DNA of 64,000 nt from JACVRX01 sp963819885 (GTDB lineage: Bacteria; Actinomycetota; Actinomycetes; Jiangellales; Jiangellaceae), in the NCBI GenBank assembly GCA_963819885.1, contig CAWFXV010000030.1:347284-411283 (forward strand), written 5' to 3'. Position 1 is the stretch's first letter, and the number at the start of each line of letters is the position of its first letter. Below are positions 53,290 to 61,656 of this stretch, one piece after another. The notes under the pieces are model-generated. The model was not told where the DNA came from. It did not search any database and saw nothing but the letters and a program-made list of their open reading frames with translations. The position numbers and the translations under genes are program-made.

Positions 53290-53715
53290 TCACGTTGGGG
53301 GGTGTGTGCTGAGCCACGCCGCCGCTCTGCGCGCCGATGCGCGGCATAGCCACGCGTCCTGAACCACCTCGGCCAGCTCCTGCACGGTGAGCTCACCGAT
53401 CCGGCTGGCCCGCAACAACACAGACCAGTGGCCCTCGAAATGCGCGGTCGTGAAGAACGGCGACGCCTGGTCCTGAACCAGCGCCTGCTTGTCCGCCTCG
53501 GACGCCACCCAGAACACGATCACATCCGGATAGCGCTCCCCGGTGTCGGGATCGACCGCATCCGGCCGCGGATTACGGAAGAAGACGAACGACTTACCGC
53601 CCACCTGGTAGACCGGATTCCTGCGTTTCCCGTACTCGACGGTGACGTACGGCATGCCCAAAGCCAGCTCATGTACGTCCTCGGTCCGGGCGCGCCGGCT
53701 TCCGTTACCGGGCAC
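53290..53715 (-). CDS. MmcQ/YjbR family DNA-binding-fold protein
   Basis: 141 residues. MmcQ/YjbR pattern: TEDVHELALGMPYVTVEYG, VGGKSFVFFR, DVIVFWVASEADKQALVQ, TAHFEGHWSVLLRASRIGELTVQELAEVVQDAWLCRA. GTG at 53715 chosen because the domain starts ten residues later. A GTG at 53802 overlaps the DUF1905 stop by four bases and would add 29 residues without family similarity. Confidence 0.85.
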   Translation of the reverse strand: MPGNGSRRARTEDVHELALGMPYVTVEYGKRRNPVYQVGGKSFVFFRNPRPDAVDPDTGERYPDVIVFWVASEADKQALVQDQASPFFTTAHFEGHWSVLLRASRIGELTVQELAEVVQDAWLCRASARRAAAWLSTHPPT

Positions 53716-53798
53716 AATCCCAGGGTAGGCGGCGCCGATCGAACATCCGATCAAGCCGCCGATAGCGTGACCGCTGTGGAGGCCATCCGCTACTGCTG

Positions 53799-54101
53799 TC
53801 ACAGGTCGATCAACTCGACGGTCACGGTCGCAAAGTCACCTATGTTGAGGTCCTCGGCCTTGCGGACGGCTCGCTTGATCGGCAGCACGTAGCCGCCACG
53901 CACGCTGTCCGGGAAGATCGAAGTCGTCCACGCGCTGTCGCCGACTGTCACCCGCACCCGCAAGGAGCCAAAGCCACGACGCGGTCCGGCAGCCAGGTCA
54001 CGGATTTCCTCGGACGCCTCGGCCGGCAGGCTGACGAAGATCCAACTGTCGGCCCGCCTGGCATCCCACCTCCACAACTCAGCATCAAATACAACAACCA
54101 C
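53799..54101 (-). CDS. DUF1905 domain protein
   Basis: 100 residues, beta-barrel DUF1905: VVVFDAELWRWDARRADSWIFVSLPAEASEEIRDL, RRGFGSLRVRVTVGDSAWTTSIFPD, YVLPIKRAVRKAEDLNIGDFATVTVEL. Function unknown; often near MmcQ-like genes, as here. Confidence 0.85.
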   Translation of the reverse strand: MVVVFDAELWRWDARRADSWIFVSLPAEASEEIRDLAAGPRRGFGSLRVRVTVGDSAWTTSIFPDSVRGGYVLPIKRAVRKAEDLNIGDFATVTVELIDL

Positions 54102-54313
54102 GAGCTCAGCCTCACACAGGCCGACAGTCCGTGCGTGACCTTGGCTTTTGTCATCGTTCCCATCGCCGACAGACGCGTGTCGAACGCACTCTCAAGCCGC
54201 GGTCCGCGCGGTAGCCGATGTCAGGGACGTTCGAGAGAGAAGCGGCTGCAGTACGTTGTGTGATGCGCGTCGGGAGCCTGTGCGCGGGGTGATTGCGGCG
54301 ATGATTCCGGTGG

Positions 54314-55963
54314 GTGAGCGTAATGACCGCGGCCAAGGAACTTGATCGCGGCCGGGTCTCCTTCGATCGGCACGCCTGGGCGGATGCATATGCCGAGCTC
54401 TCTGCCGCGGATCACGAGGCGCCACTCGAGGTTACGGATCTCGAGCGGCTCGCAATGGCCGCCAATTTGGTGGGCCGGGACGACGACGGCGACGATGCCG
54501 GGGCGCGGGCGTTCAAGGAGTGCCTGCGCTTGGGCGAAATACCTCGTGCTGCCCGGTGCGCATTCTGGTTGGGGCTCGGACTCCTGCACCGCGGGGAGGT
54601 GGCCCGCGGCAGCGGCTGGCTCGCCCGGGCCCGCGCATTGCTGGACGAGGGTCGGCTGGACTGCGTCGAGCAGGGATATCTGTTCTTGCCGGTCGCAATA
54701 CAGGGCCTGGCCGCGGGCGACGCCGCGACCGCGTACGCCGCCTGCAGTCAGGCCGCCAAAATCGGAGACCGCTTCGACGACCCGGACCTGAAGGCTTTCG
54801 CCGGGATGGGCCGGGGTCAGGCGCTGATCCGGCTTGGGGAGACCGCGCAGGGCGTGGTGTCACTCGACGAGGCGATGGTCGCGGTCACGGCTGGCGAGGT
54901 GTCTGCGAACGTTGCCGGGATCGTCTACTGCGGTGTGATCATGGCGTGTCAGGAGATCTTCGATCTGCGGCGGGCGCAGGAGTGGACTGGGGCGTTGAGC
55001 CGCTGGTGTGAGTCTCAACCGGACCTGGTGCCCTTCCGCGCTCAGTGCCTGGTGCACCGTTCCGAGATCATGCAGCTGCAGGGGGCGTGGCCGGATGCGT
55101 TTGAGGAAGCGCAGCGGGCGTGTGACCGGCTTTCCCAGCCAGCTGGCCCGCCGGACGTGGTCGGCATGGCCTTCTATCAGCTCGCCGAGCTGCATCGGCT
55201 GCGCGGGGAGTTCGCGAAGGCGGAGCAGGCGTATCGTCAGGCCAGCCGGTTCGGTCGAAGGCCGCAGCCCGGTCTGGCGCAGCTGAGGTTGGCTCAGGGA
55301 CAGGTCGATGCCGCAATGGCGGCGATCCGCACGGCGCTGGACGAGGCACCGGACCGCCTGGCCAGGTCCAAGCTGCTTGCCGCGTACGTCGACATCGTGC
55401 TCGCCGCCACCGATGTCCCGTCCGCGCGCGCTGCCGCCGATGAGCTGGCCGAGATCGCCGCCGAACTCGATGCGCCGCTGCTGCGGGCCGCTGCCGCCCG
55501 CGCCACAGGGGCGGTCTTGCTCGCCGAGGGCGATCTCCGAGCATCGCTCGCCGCACTGCGCGATGCATGGGCGGCGTGGCGGAAGCTGGAGGCGCCGTAC
55601 GAGTCGAGCCGGGTCCGGGTCCTGGTCGGCCTGGTCTGCCAAGCCCTCCACGACGAGGACACCGCGGCGATGGAGCTGGACGCGGCCCGGCAGGTCTTCG
55701 CCCAACTCGGCGCCGTCCCCGACCTGACTCGCGTCGATGTGTATGCCCGCAAGCGGCCGGTCGCCGATCCGTCCGGGCTGAGCCCACGCGAAGTCGAGGT
55801 GCTCCAGTTGGTCGCGATCGGCAAGACCAACCAGGCCATCGCCACCGACCTGTTCCTCAGCGAGCGCACCGTCGAGCGGCACGTCAGCAACATCCTGACC
55901 AAGCTCGGCGTCGGCTCGCGCACCGCCGCGGCGGCGTACGCGTTCGAGCGCGGGATCCGCTGA
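54314..55963 (+). CDS. LuxR-family regulator with TPR-like sensor region
   Basis: 549 residues. About 480 residues of helical TPR-like repeats (ERLAMAANLVGRD, ARCAFWLGLGLLHRGEVARG, AFYQLAELHRLRGEFAKAEQAYRQASRF) precede a C-terminal LuxR helix-turn-helix: LSPREVEVLQLVAIGKTNQAIATDLFLSERTVERHVSNILTKLGVGSRTAA. No STAND ATPase domain is present, unlike MalT-type regulators. GTG at 54314. It precedes the small gene/FAD-monooxygenase region and probably controls it. Confidence 0.88.
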   Translation: MSVMTAAKELDRGRVSFDRHAWADAYAELSAADHEAPLEVTDLERLAMAANLVGRDDDGDDAGARAFKECLRLGEIPRAARCAFWLGLGLLHRGEVARGSGWLARARALLDEGRLDCVEQGYLFLPVAIQGLAAGDAATAYAACSQAAKIGDRFDDPDLKAFAGMGRGQALIRLGETAQGVVSLDEAMVAVTAGEVSANVAGIVYCGVIMACQEIFDLRRAQEWTGALSRWCESQPDLVPFRAQCLVHRSEIMQLQGAWPDAFEEAQRACDRLSQPAGPPDVVGMAFYQLAELHRLRGEFAKAEQAYRQASRFGRRPQPGLAQLRLAQGQVDAAMAAIRTALDEAPDRLARSKLLAAYVDIVLAATDVPSARAAADELAEIAAELDAPLLRAAAARATGAVLLAEGDLRASLAALRDAWAAWRKLEAPYESSRVRVLVGLVCQALHDEDTAAMELDAARQVFAQLGAVPDLTRVDVYARKRPVADPSGLSPREVEVLQLVAIGKTNQAIATDLFLSERTVERHVSNILTKLGVGSRTAAAAYAFERGIR

Positions 55964-55997
55964 CGCACTACCTGGAACCACCCATACCGCCGCTGCC

Positions 55998-56151
55998 CGG
56001 CGTTTGGGTGGTTTCCCCGAAGCTGCCACATCCCCTGCCGTCATAACGTCGCAGCACGCGTCACGACGCGGGAGGTCAAAGATGCCGAAGATCGGTGACC
56101 ACGCGGTGGTCCTCGGGGCCGGCATGGCCGGGCTTCTCGCCGCAAGGGTGC
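55998..56151 (+). repeat. 154-bp direct repeat, copy 1
   Basis: Identical to 56964-57117 except at one base (A at 56046, G at 57012). It contains the GGGAGG ribosome site, the ATG (56082) and the first 23 codons of the FAD monooxygenase gene. The two copies are 966 bases apart. Here the coding part stops matching after codon 23 and runs on into the DUF4242 gene. Confidence 0.95.
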
Positions 56152-56168
56152 GCTACAGGAGGAACCAC
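56082..56168 (+). pseudogene. Duplicated 5' fragment of the FAD monooxygenase gene
   Basis: Encodes MPKIGDHAVVLGAGMAGLLA (the dinucleotide-binding finger) plus a few residues, then continues in frame without a stop into the DUF4242 gene at 56169. With its own ribosome site it could yield a 112-residue fusion ending at 56420. Confidence 0.6.
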
Positions 56169-56420
56169 ATGCCGCTCTACATGGACATGCACAGCATCGA
56201 CGGGGGCGTCGCCGTCAACGACGTCGCCCAAGCCCACCTGGCCGATCTCCAGACGCAGGACCGCTACGGCGTCCGCTATCTGCGCTACTGGGTTGACGAG
56301 GGCGCCGGCAAGGTCTTCTGCCTGGTCGACGCGCCCGACTCTGGTGCCGCCGAGCGCGTCCACCGCGAGGCGCACGGCCTGGTGGCGGACGCCATCTTCT
56401 CGGTTGTCGAGGGAGCGTGA
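56169..56420 (+). CDS. DUF4242 (SCO4226-like) small protein
   Basis: 83 residues. Begins MPLYMDMHSIDGGVAVNDVAQAH and has a VRYLRYWVDEGAGKVFCLVDAPD centre, matching the DUF4242/SCO4226 ferredoxin-like nickel-binding family. ATG at 56169 with AGGAGG six bases upstream, so it can be translated on its own although the frame is open back to 56004. Role unknown. Confidence 0.82.
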   Translation: MPLYMDMHSIDGGVAVNDVAQAHLADLQTQDRYGVRYLRYWVDEGAGKVFCLVDAPDSGAAERVHREAHGLVADAIFSVVEGA

Positions 56421-56423
56421 GCG

Positions 56424-56957
56424 ATGAAAACCACAACCCGGACGTGGGCCGCCATCCTCGGCGCCGCGGCGCTTGTGGTCGTCACGACCGCACAGACGGT
56501 CGCCACCGGCCCGGATCTGGCTAAGGCGCGCGCCTCGACCGCACGCTTCCACCAGCTCGCCGAGGCCGAGGCTGCCGGCTACGGTCTCCCGCCTGCCGGC
56601 GTCCCACTCCACGAGTGCATCGCGTCGTTCGACGACACCGGCGCGATGGGCTTCCACTACATCAATGGCGCACTGCTCGATACAACCCTCGACCCGACCC
56701 AGCCTGAGGCGCTCGTCTACGCACCCAATGCGAACGGACGGTTGCGCCTCGTGGCGGTCGAGTACGTCGTGTTCCAGGAACCCTGGATCGCCGAACACGG
56801 CGACGAGATGCCCATGCTCTTCGGTCAGGAGTTCATGCCGGTCGGGTTCCCGAATCGATATGAGATCCCGGCCTTCTTCGCGCTCCACGCCTGGATCTGG
56901 AAGAACAATCCGTCCGGCACATTTGCGCCCTTCAACCCGGCCGTCTCCTGCGACTGA
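56424..56957 (+). CDS. Secreted protein of unknown function
   Basis: 177 residues. Signal peptide MKTTTRTWAAILGAAALVV with cleavage likely before ATGPDLAKA. The mature part, STARFHQLAEAEAAGYGLPPAG, FHYINGALLDTTLDPTQPEALVYAPN and an MPVGFPNRYEIPAFFALHAWIWKNNPSGTFAPFNP tail, belongs to a family of exported actinobacterial hypotheticals I recognise but cannot name. Starts three bases after the DUF4242 stop. Confidence 0.8.
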   Translation: MKTTTRTWAAILGAAALVVVTTAQTVATGPDLAKARASTARFHQLAEAEAAGYGLPPAGVPLHECIASFDDTGAMGFHYINGALLDTTLDPTQPEALVYAPNANGRLRLVAVEYVVFQEPWIAEHGDEMPMLFGQEFMPVGFPNRYEIPAFFALHAWIWKNNPSGTFAPFNPAVSCD

Positions 56958-56963
56958 CGGCTA

Positions 56964-57117
56964 CGGCGTTTGGGTGGTTTCCCCGAAGCTGCCACATCCC
57001 CTGCCGTCATAGCGTCGCAGCACGCGTCACGACGCGGGAGGTCAAAGATGCCGAAGATCGGTGACCACGCGGTGGTCCTCGGGGCCGGCATGGCCGGGCT
57101 TCTCGCCGCAAGGGTGC
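56964..57117 (+). repeat. 154-bp direct repeat, copy 2
   Basis: Second copy of the 55998-56151 sequence with one mismatch. This copy leads into the complete FAD monooxygenase gene (ATG 57048). Confidence 0.95.
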
Positions 57118-58466
57118 TTACCGACGTGTACGAGCGAGTCACGGTTGCGGAACGCGACGCGCTGTTGGAGACGACGCAGAATCGGCGGGGTGTCCCGCAG
57201 GGTCGGCACGCCCATCTGCTGGTGCCCCGAGGGACGCAGATCTTCGACGAACTCTTTCCCGGCCTGGTCCAGGACATGATCGCCGGGGGTCTGCCGGTGA
57301 TCCGGGACTTCGCGGAGCTCCACTTCGCCCCGGGCGGTCACCTGCTCTGCCTGAGGGGCCGCCCCGAGCAGCCCTTCATCTGTCAAGCTGCCCGGCCGTA
57401 CCTAGAAAGCCACGTACGCGCCCGGGTCCGGGCGCTGCCCGCGGTCGAGATCGTCGACCAATGCGAGATCGTCGGGCTCGTCACGACCGCGGCTCGAGAC
57501 CGCGTCACCGGCGTACGGCTCCTGCATCTCGCTGCCGACGGCGCCGAGGAGACCCTCGACGCCGACCTCGTCGTGGACGCGACAGGACGTGGCGCCCGCA
57601 CACATTCCTGGCTACCGACGATCGGTTACGACCAGCCGCCGGAGGAGCAGCTCACGATCCAGTTGAAGTACGCCACTCGGCACCTACGGCTACGCCCAGG
57701 CGCGCTGCGCGGACAGAAGATGGTTTCCATCGGTGCCCAGCCGGGCCGGCCCACCGGCTTCGTGCTGTTCGCGCAGGAACAGGACCGGTGGATCCTGACG
57801 GCGATCGGGTACGACGGACACCACCCGCCGATCGACCCCGAAGGCTTCCTCGCCTTCGTCGAGGCCATCGCCCCGCCGGACGTCTTCGCCGCGATCCGCG
57901 ACGCCGAGCCGCTCGACGACATCGTCGCCCACCGGTTCCCGGCCAACGTTCGCCGCCGCTACGAGCGGCTGCGCCGCTTCCCGGCCGGGCTGCTCGTTTT
58001 CGGGGACGCGATCTGCAGCTCGAACCCGGCTTACGCCCTGGGCATGTCGGTCGCCGCGCTGCAGGCGGAGGCCCTGCGGGACTCGCTGGCCGGCGGTGAC
58101 CATGACCTGGCCCGGCGGTTCTTCCGGGCCGCCGCAAAACCGGTCGGCATGGCCTGGCAGCTGACGGTCGGCGCCGATCTGGCCCTGCCGCAGGTGAAGG
58201 GACCGCGGCCGCTACCCGTCCGGGTCATCAACGCCTATGTCAACCGGGTGCTGATCGCGGCCGAGCGTAACCCCGCGGTGGCTGAGCAGTTCATGCGAGT
58301 CGTCGCACTCCAGGCCCCGTCCAAGCGGATCTTCCGACCCTCGACGGCGCTCCGCGTCCTGCTCGGCAACCTGCGGCAGAGCCGCGTCCCTAGGATGAGC
58401 GCCACGACACGGGCAGCCGTCCTCCCCCACATGGCTGAGGAGGAAGTCCGGGGGTGTTCACCGTGA
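57048..58466 (+). CDS. FAD-dependent oxidoreductase/monooxygenase
   Basis: 472 residues. N-terminal FAD finger HAVVLGAGMAGLLAARVL, then VTVAERDALLE, GVPQGRHAHLLVPRG, DLVVDATGRGARTHSW and the ribityl-binding GDAICSSNPAYALGMSVAA. This tetracycline-destructase/halogenase-related family is common in actinobacteria; reaction unknown. ATG at 57048 with GGGAGG seven bases upstream, inside repeat copy 2. Same strand as the LuxR regulator. Confidence 0.88.
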   Translation: MPKIGDHAVVLGAGMAGLLAARVLTDVYERVTVAERDALLETTQNRRGVPQGRHAHLLVPRGTQIFDELFPGLVQDMIAGGLPVIRDFAELHFAPGGHLLCLRGRPEQPFICQAARPYLESHVRARVRALPAVEIVDQCEIVGLVTTAARDRVTGVRLLHLAADGAEETLDADLVVDATGRGARTHSWLPTIGYDQPPEEQLTIQLKYATRHLRLRPGALRGQKMVSIGAQPGRPTGFVLFAQEQDRWILTAIGYDGHHPPIDPEGFLAFVEAIAPPDVFAAIRDAEPLDDIVAHRFPANVRRRYERLRRFPAGLLVFGDAICSSNPAYALGMSVAALQAEALRDSLAGGDHDLARRFFRAAAKPVGMAWQLTVGADLALPQVKGPRPLPVRVINAYVNRVLIAAERNPAVAEQFMRVVALQAPSKRIFRPSTALRVLLGNLRQSRVPRMSATTRAAVLPHMAEEEVRGCSP

Positions 58467-58563
58467 CGGTCCTCGCCAATGGGCTGCAGCCTCCGGTCGC
58501 CGTCGAGACCGCGGCGTACCGCATCGCCGTCGAGGCGATGAGCAACTCCGCTCGCTATCGCCC
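58457..58563 (+). pseudogene. Fragment of a NarL-type sensor histidine kinase
   Basis: About 35 codons (VLANGLQPPVAVETAAYRIAVEAMSNSARY) match the start of the HATPase domain of NarL-type kinases, where the N-box reads EALTN-RH. The rest of the kinase is absent on both sides. It overlaps the end of the FAD gene and abuts the next gene's stop, marking a recombination joint. Confidence 0.55.
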
Positions 58564-59028
58564 AGGAGGCCGGGGTCCCGCGCCGCGCGACGGCCCGGCC
58601 GAGTTCAGGCCGGCCACCGAGATCAAGCCAACCAGGCCCTGGTCTTCGAGCCGCTGGGCGATCGCGTGCGAACCGCCGGGGACCGATCCGGGTCCGTCGA
58701 GGAACTCGTTGAGGATGGCCATTTCCGGGGCGCCGAGGCCCCCGCTGGTTGTCCACCTGATCTCCTCGCCGTCTTGGTCGATCTCATAGGCGAGGAACGA
58801 GCAGCAGGCCACCTCGCGCTTGGCCAGATCGCACACCCACTCGCGCACCCCCGGGCGTGCGGCGAAGCGGAAGGTGGTCGCGGTTTCAGTGGACTCGCGG
58901 CCGATCAGAGCGTGCTCGAACAGGCGTCGGTACTCGGCGAGTCGCTCCGCCAGGGTGTCCGAGGCACCGCTCATGTCGCAGGCGATGGGGGCGTCGGGTT
59001 TGGGGGCGATGGACAGCAGCTTGGTCAT
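58555..59028 (-). CDS. MerR-regulated small cytoplasmic protein, unknown function
   Basis: 157 residues. Begins MTKLLSIAPKPDAPIACDMSGA; DTLAERLAEYRRLFEHALIGRE and WVCDLAKREVACCSFLAYEI (a CC pair plus further cysteines) resemble a family found beside MerR regulators, possibly metal-related. The C-terminal 30 residues are Gly/Pro/Arg-rich and unlike the rest, so the end may be altered by the adjacent joint. The MerR operator is in its promoter. Confidence 0.7.
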   Translation of the reverse strand: MTKLLSIAPKPDAPIACDMSGASDTLAERLAEYRRLFEHALIGRESTETATTFRFAARPGVREWVCDLAKREVACCSFLAYEIDQDGEEIRWTTSGGLGAPEMAILNEFLDGPGSVPGGSHAIAQRLEDQGLVGLISVAGLNSAGPSRGAGPRPPGR

Positions 59029-59036
59029 GCCGGCAC

Positions 59037-59066
59037 CGTAAACTCTGGACTTAGGTCCAGAGTCAA
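59037..59066 (-). promoter_or_regulatory. MerR-type operator in the divergent intergenic region
   Basis: CTCTGGAC-TTAG-GTCCAGAG (59043-59062) is a perfect 8+8 palindrome. On the minus strand TTGACT (59061-59066) and TTTACG (59037-59042) are separated by 18 bases entirely filled by the palindrome, the classical MerR layout. Confidence 0.85.
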
Positions 59067-59115
59067 GGTCGCGGACCCAGGAAATGCTGGTGCTACGAAC
59101 AAAGGGGTGCACCCG

Positions 59116-59517
59116 ATGACCGATAGCCCCATGAAGATCGGCGAGTTCGCCGATGTTGTCGGCGTGTCGATCGACGCGATCCGCTTCTACGAACGTCGCG
59201 GTGTCCTGCGACCGGCGCCCCGGACCGCCGGTGGGTACCGGACCTTCGGCCAGCGAGACGTCGACCGGGTCCGGCTGGCCCGCCAGCTCCAGCAGCTGGG
59301 CTTGACGATCGACGAAGTGGTCGATGCGCTCACGGCCCACGACGGCAACGGAGCAACCTGCACATCGGAGCGCTGGCGACTCGAGCAGGTCGAGTCTCGG
59401 ATCGACGCTCAGATCGCCGCGCTCATGCGCACCCGTCGGCTCATCCAAGACGCCCTGGCAGCCTGCGACGCTGGGCGCTGCCAACTCGTGAACACGGCGT
59501 CCATGACGGCTCCGTGA
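59116..59517 (+). CDS. MerR family regulator, metal-responsive type
   Basis: 133 residues. MKIGEFADVVGVSIDAIRFYERRGVLRPAPRTAGGYRTF is the MerR helix-turn-helix. Cysteines in GATCTSE and in AACDAGRC sit where metal-sensing MerR/CadR proteins have theirs (one at the start of the dimer helix, two at the C-terminal loop). Divergent from the 58555-59028 gene and likely activates it. ATG at 59116; ATG 59131 also possible. Confidence 0.9.
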   Translation: MTDSPMKIGEFADVVGVSIDAIRFYERRGVLRPAPRTAGGYRTFGQRDVDRVRLARQLQQLGLTIDEVVDALTAHDGNGATCTSERWRLEQVESRIDAQIAALMRTRRLIQDALAACDAGRCQLVNTASMTAP

Positions 59518-59520
59518 CCT

Positions 59521-59907
59521 TCAATACCCCACGCCGAGGCCGAGCTGGCGCAGCCGCGCGATGGTGTCTTCCAAGCCCCACGCTCGGGTGATGCGGCCAT
59601 CGACGACGCGGAAGAAGTACACCTCGGCGACGTCGGTGAAGCGGCGTCCGGTGGGTGGGTGACCAAGCCATGTTCCGGTGTGCGTCCCGGAGCAGCTGAA
59701 CCGACCGACCACCGTCTCGCCCTCAGCGACGAGCTGGACGACCCGCATCTGGACGTCGCTGAACGACTCCAGAAACGGCTCCACCCATCGACGGGCCGCG
59801 GGGGCGAGTCGAGGCGTGTAGAGATCGTCGAGTGCGCCGAGGTTGCGCTGGTTCATCACGTCTGCGACGAGCCGCTGGACGACGTCCTTGGGATCAGTGT
59901 TCGGCAT
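59521..59907 (-). CDS. SnoaL-like / NTF2-fold ester cyclase-type protein
   Basis: 128 residues. VVQRLVADVMNQRNLGALDDLYTP, VEPFLESFSDVQMRVVQLVAEGETVVGRFSCSGTHTG and GRRFTDVAEVYFFRVVDGRITRAWGLEDT follow the SnoaL pattern. Small-molecule binding or isomerase-like role; not assignable. ATG at 59907 with AGGGGA upstream. Confidence 0.88.
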   Translation of the reverse strand: MPNTDPKDVVQRLVADVMNQRNLGALDDLYTPRLAPAARRWVEPFLESFSDVQMRVVQLVAEGETVVGRFSCSGTHTGTWLGHPPTGRRFTDVAEVYFFRVVDGRITRAWGLEDTIARLRQLGLGVGY

Positions 59908-59929
59908 TGGGTCCCCTGCTGGTCGGGTC

Positions 59930-60679
59930 TTAGGGTGCTTCCGGCGGGGTAGGGAACCTCGGGGTCGTGTCGGTGAGCGGGCGGAGGGTGTACCGCTGCA
60001 GGGGGAACAGCGTTCCCCAGACCGCCAGGAACGCCGCCACGCCGGCGGCCACGACCGCGGCGCTCGGCGCGTCGGCGGCCCGCACGAGGAGCACGACAAT
60101 GGCCGTGGCCAGGGCCGCGTCCACGGTGGCCACGATGGTCGGAGTGTTGACCAGGAAATGAAGCCACAGCCGTGCCTGGGTGGGGCGTTGGAGCATGTAG
60201 GTAGTCACCAGCCCGCGTTCGTCGTCGTGGTGACCCGTGGTGAAGTAGGGCTTCAGGCCGGGTGCGATTTCGAGGTAAGCGTGCCGGAGTCGGTTCATTG
60301 CCAGCACGATCTGGAACTCCTCGCTATTGATCTGCACCAGGCGCACGTAGGTGGCGATTCCGAGCAGCAGCACCACTGGCAGCAGAATCAGCGCCAGCGT
60401 GGTGGTCTGTGGCCCGAAGCCGGTCGCGTCGGCCAGCAGGGCCAACGCGATGATCGAAGCCGACAGCACAGTCAGGAAGACGGCCGCGCGGCTCATCGCC
60501 TCGTTCCAGATCAGCGACCGCGTCCCCAGCAGGCTCCAGTGCTCGGTCGCGAGAATGGTGGCCGCATCCGGCCCGAACGGGCGCCCGGGTGCCGCCGCAG
60601 CCGCGACTGGTGCCTCGCTTTGAGCAGTGTCAACCGCCCCCAATGGGGTTCCGGCCTTCTTTGCATTGTCGGTGGCCAT
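59930..60679 (-). CDS. Four-span membrane protein, unknown function
   Basis: 249 residues. A 70-residue Ala/Pro-rich cytoplasmic head is followed by two spans (AAVFLTVLSASIIALALLAD and LALILLPVVLLLGIATYVRLV), a soluble loop with RLRHAYLEIAPGLKPYFTTGHHDDERG, and two more spans. Actinobacterial family of unknown role. ATG at 60679 with GAGGAGG seven bases upstream. Ends 22 bases before the SnoaL-like gene. Confidence 0.78.
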   Translation of the reverse strand: MATDNAKKAGTPLGAVDTAQSEAPVAAAAAPGRPFGPDAATILATEHWSLLGTRSLIWNEAMSRAAVFLTVLSASIIALALLADATGFGPQTTTLALILLPVVLLLGIATYVRLVQINSEEFQIVLAMNRLRHAYLEIAPGLKPYFTTGHHDDERGLVTTYMLQRPTQARLWLHFLVNTPTIVATVDAALATAIVVLLVRAADAPSAAVVAAGVAAFLAVWGTLFPLQRYTLRPLTDTTPRFPTPPEAP

Positions 60680-60748
60680 CGTGGACCTCCTCGAGGTGGC
60701 ATGTGATGGCGGTCGCCGTGCAGATGTGTCCATGCGGGGAGGCCACAG

Positions 60749-61656
60749 CTAGTTCGTGGCATCGTGGAAGTAGGCAACGATCCGTTGTGCTTCTAGACCT
60801 TCAGGGTCGAGATCGGGGTTGTACACACCGACGCTCCATCCTCGACAGCCGTTGTTCTGCAAGGCGGTTCTCGTAATGTCCGTTAACTCCTCCCACGTCA
60901 GCCCTTCCGACATCGACGGATCGCTGGCGGCGCCGCAAGCGCGGAACTCCTTTCCGTCGAGCACGTCCAGATCGACGTGCAGCCACCAACCGGACGCCTG
61001 GCCGGCAATGTGGGCAGCTGCCTGTGCCGCTATCCGCTCGGGATCGCGGCGAAGGTCCTCTGCGCCGTGGAGAAGGACGCGATCCGCAATGCTCGGGACG
61101 CCGATTTCGTGACGGTAGGTCGCGTCGCGTTGACCCAGCATCACGATCGTCTCAGGCAGAAGCGCCGGAAACCGGCTCCGCATCGACTCGGGAGCTCGGT
61201 GCCCGGTCATGCCGAGCAGCAGCGCGATTTCCATGTTCGCAGCCTCACCGGTGGTCGACTGTTCCATGGTTGTTGCGTCTTCATGTCCATCGACGAAGAG
61301 CAGGGCGGCGGTGCCGTACACATCGCGAACCGCAGGAACAGCAGCCAGGAGAACAGAACAGTCGCCGCCGTAGACGAGCGGGAAGTGGCCAGCCGCCAAC
61401 GCTGCACGTACGCGCGCGTACGCCTCATCCACCATCTCCAACATTGCTCGCTCGTTCAGAAAGCCGGCCAGGCGACCTCGGGTCGGGTCGGGCTCGGACA
61501 CGACGATGTCGGAAGTGACACGAGCACCGGGATAGATGGGGACAACCCGGCATCCCGCAGCCGCGACGGAGCTGCCGCCTGGCCCCGTGGGCGACCGGAG
61601 CCGTCGTAGCACACGCCGATGAGATCCACGGACCTATCCAATTGAGACGCCTTCAC
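60749..61656 (-). CDS. Arginase/agmatinase-fold (ureohydrolase) protein, frameshifted
   Basis: About 302 residues across two frames: N-terminus DLIGVCYDGSGRPRGQAAAP from GTG 61656, then ARVTSDIVVSEPDPTRG in the other frame after a one-base shift between about 61521 and 61545. Binuclear manganese motifs GGDCS, FVDGHEDA and HVDLDVLD are intact. Substrate is a guanidino compound or related amide; true arginase specificity is not evident. Overlaps the preceding PEP-mutase-like stop by 23 bases. Confidence 0.78.

Noticed and set aside
53716..53802. Upstream GTG start for the MmcQ-like protein
   Set aside because: The added 29 residues lack family similarity, although the four-base overlap with DUF1905 is suggestive.
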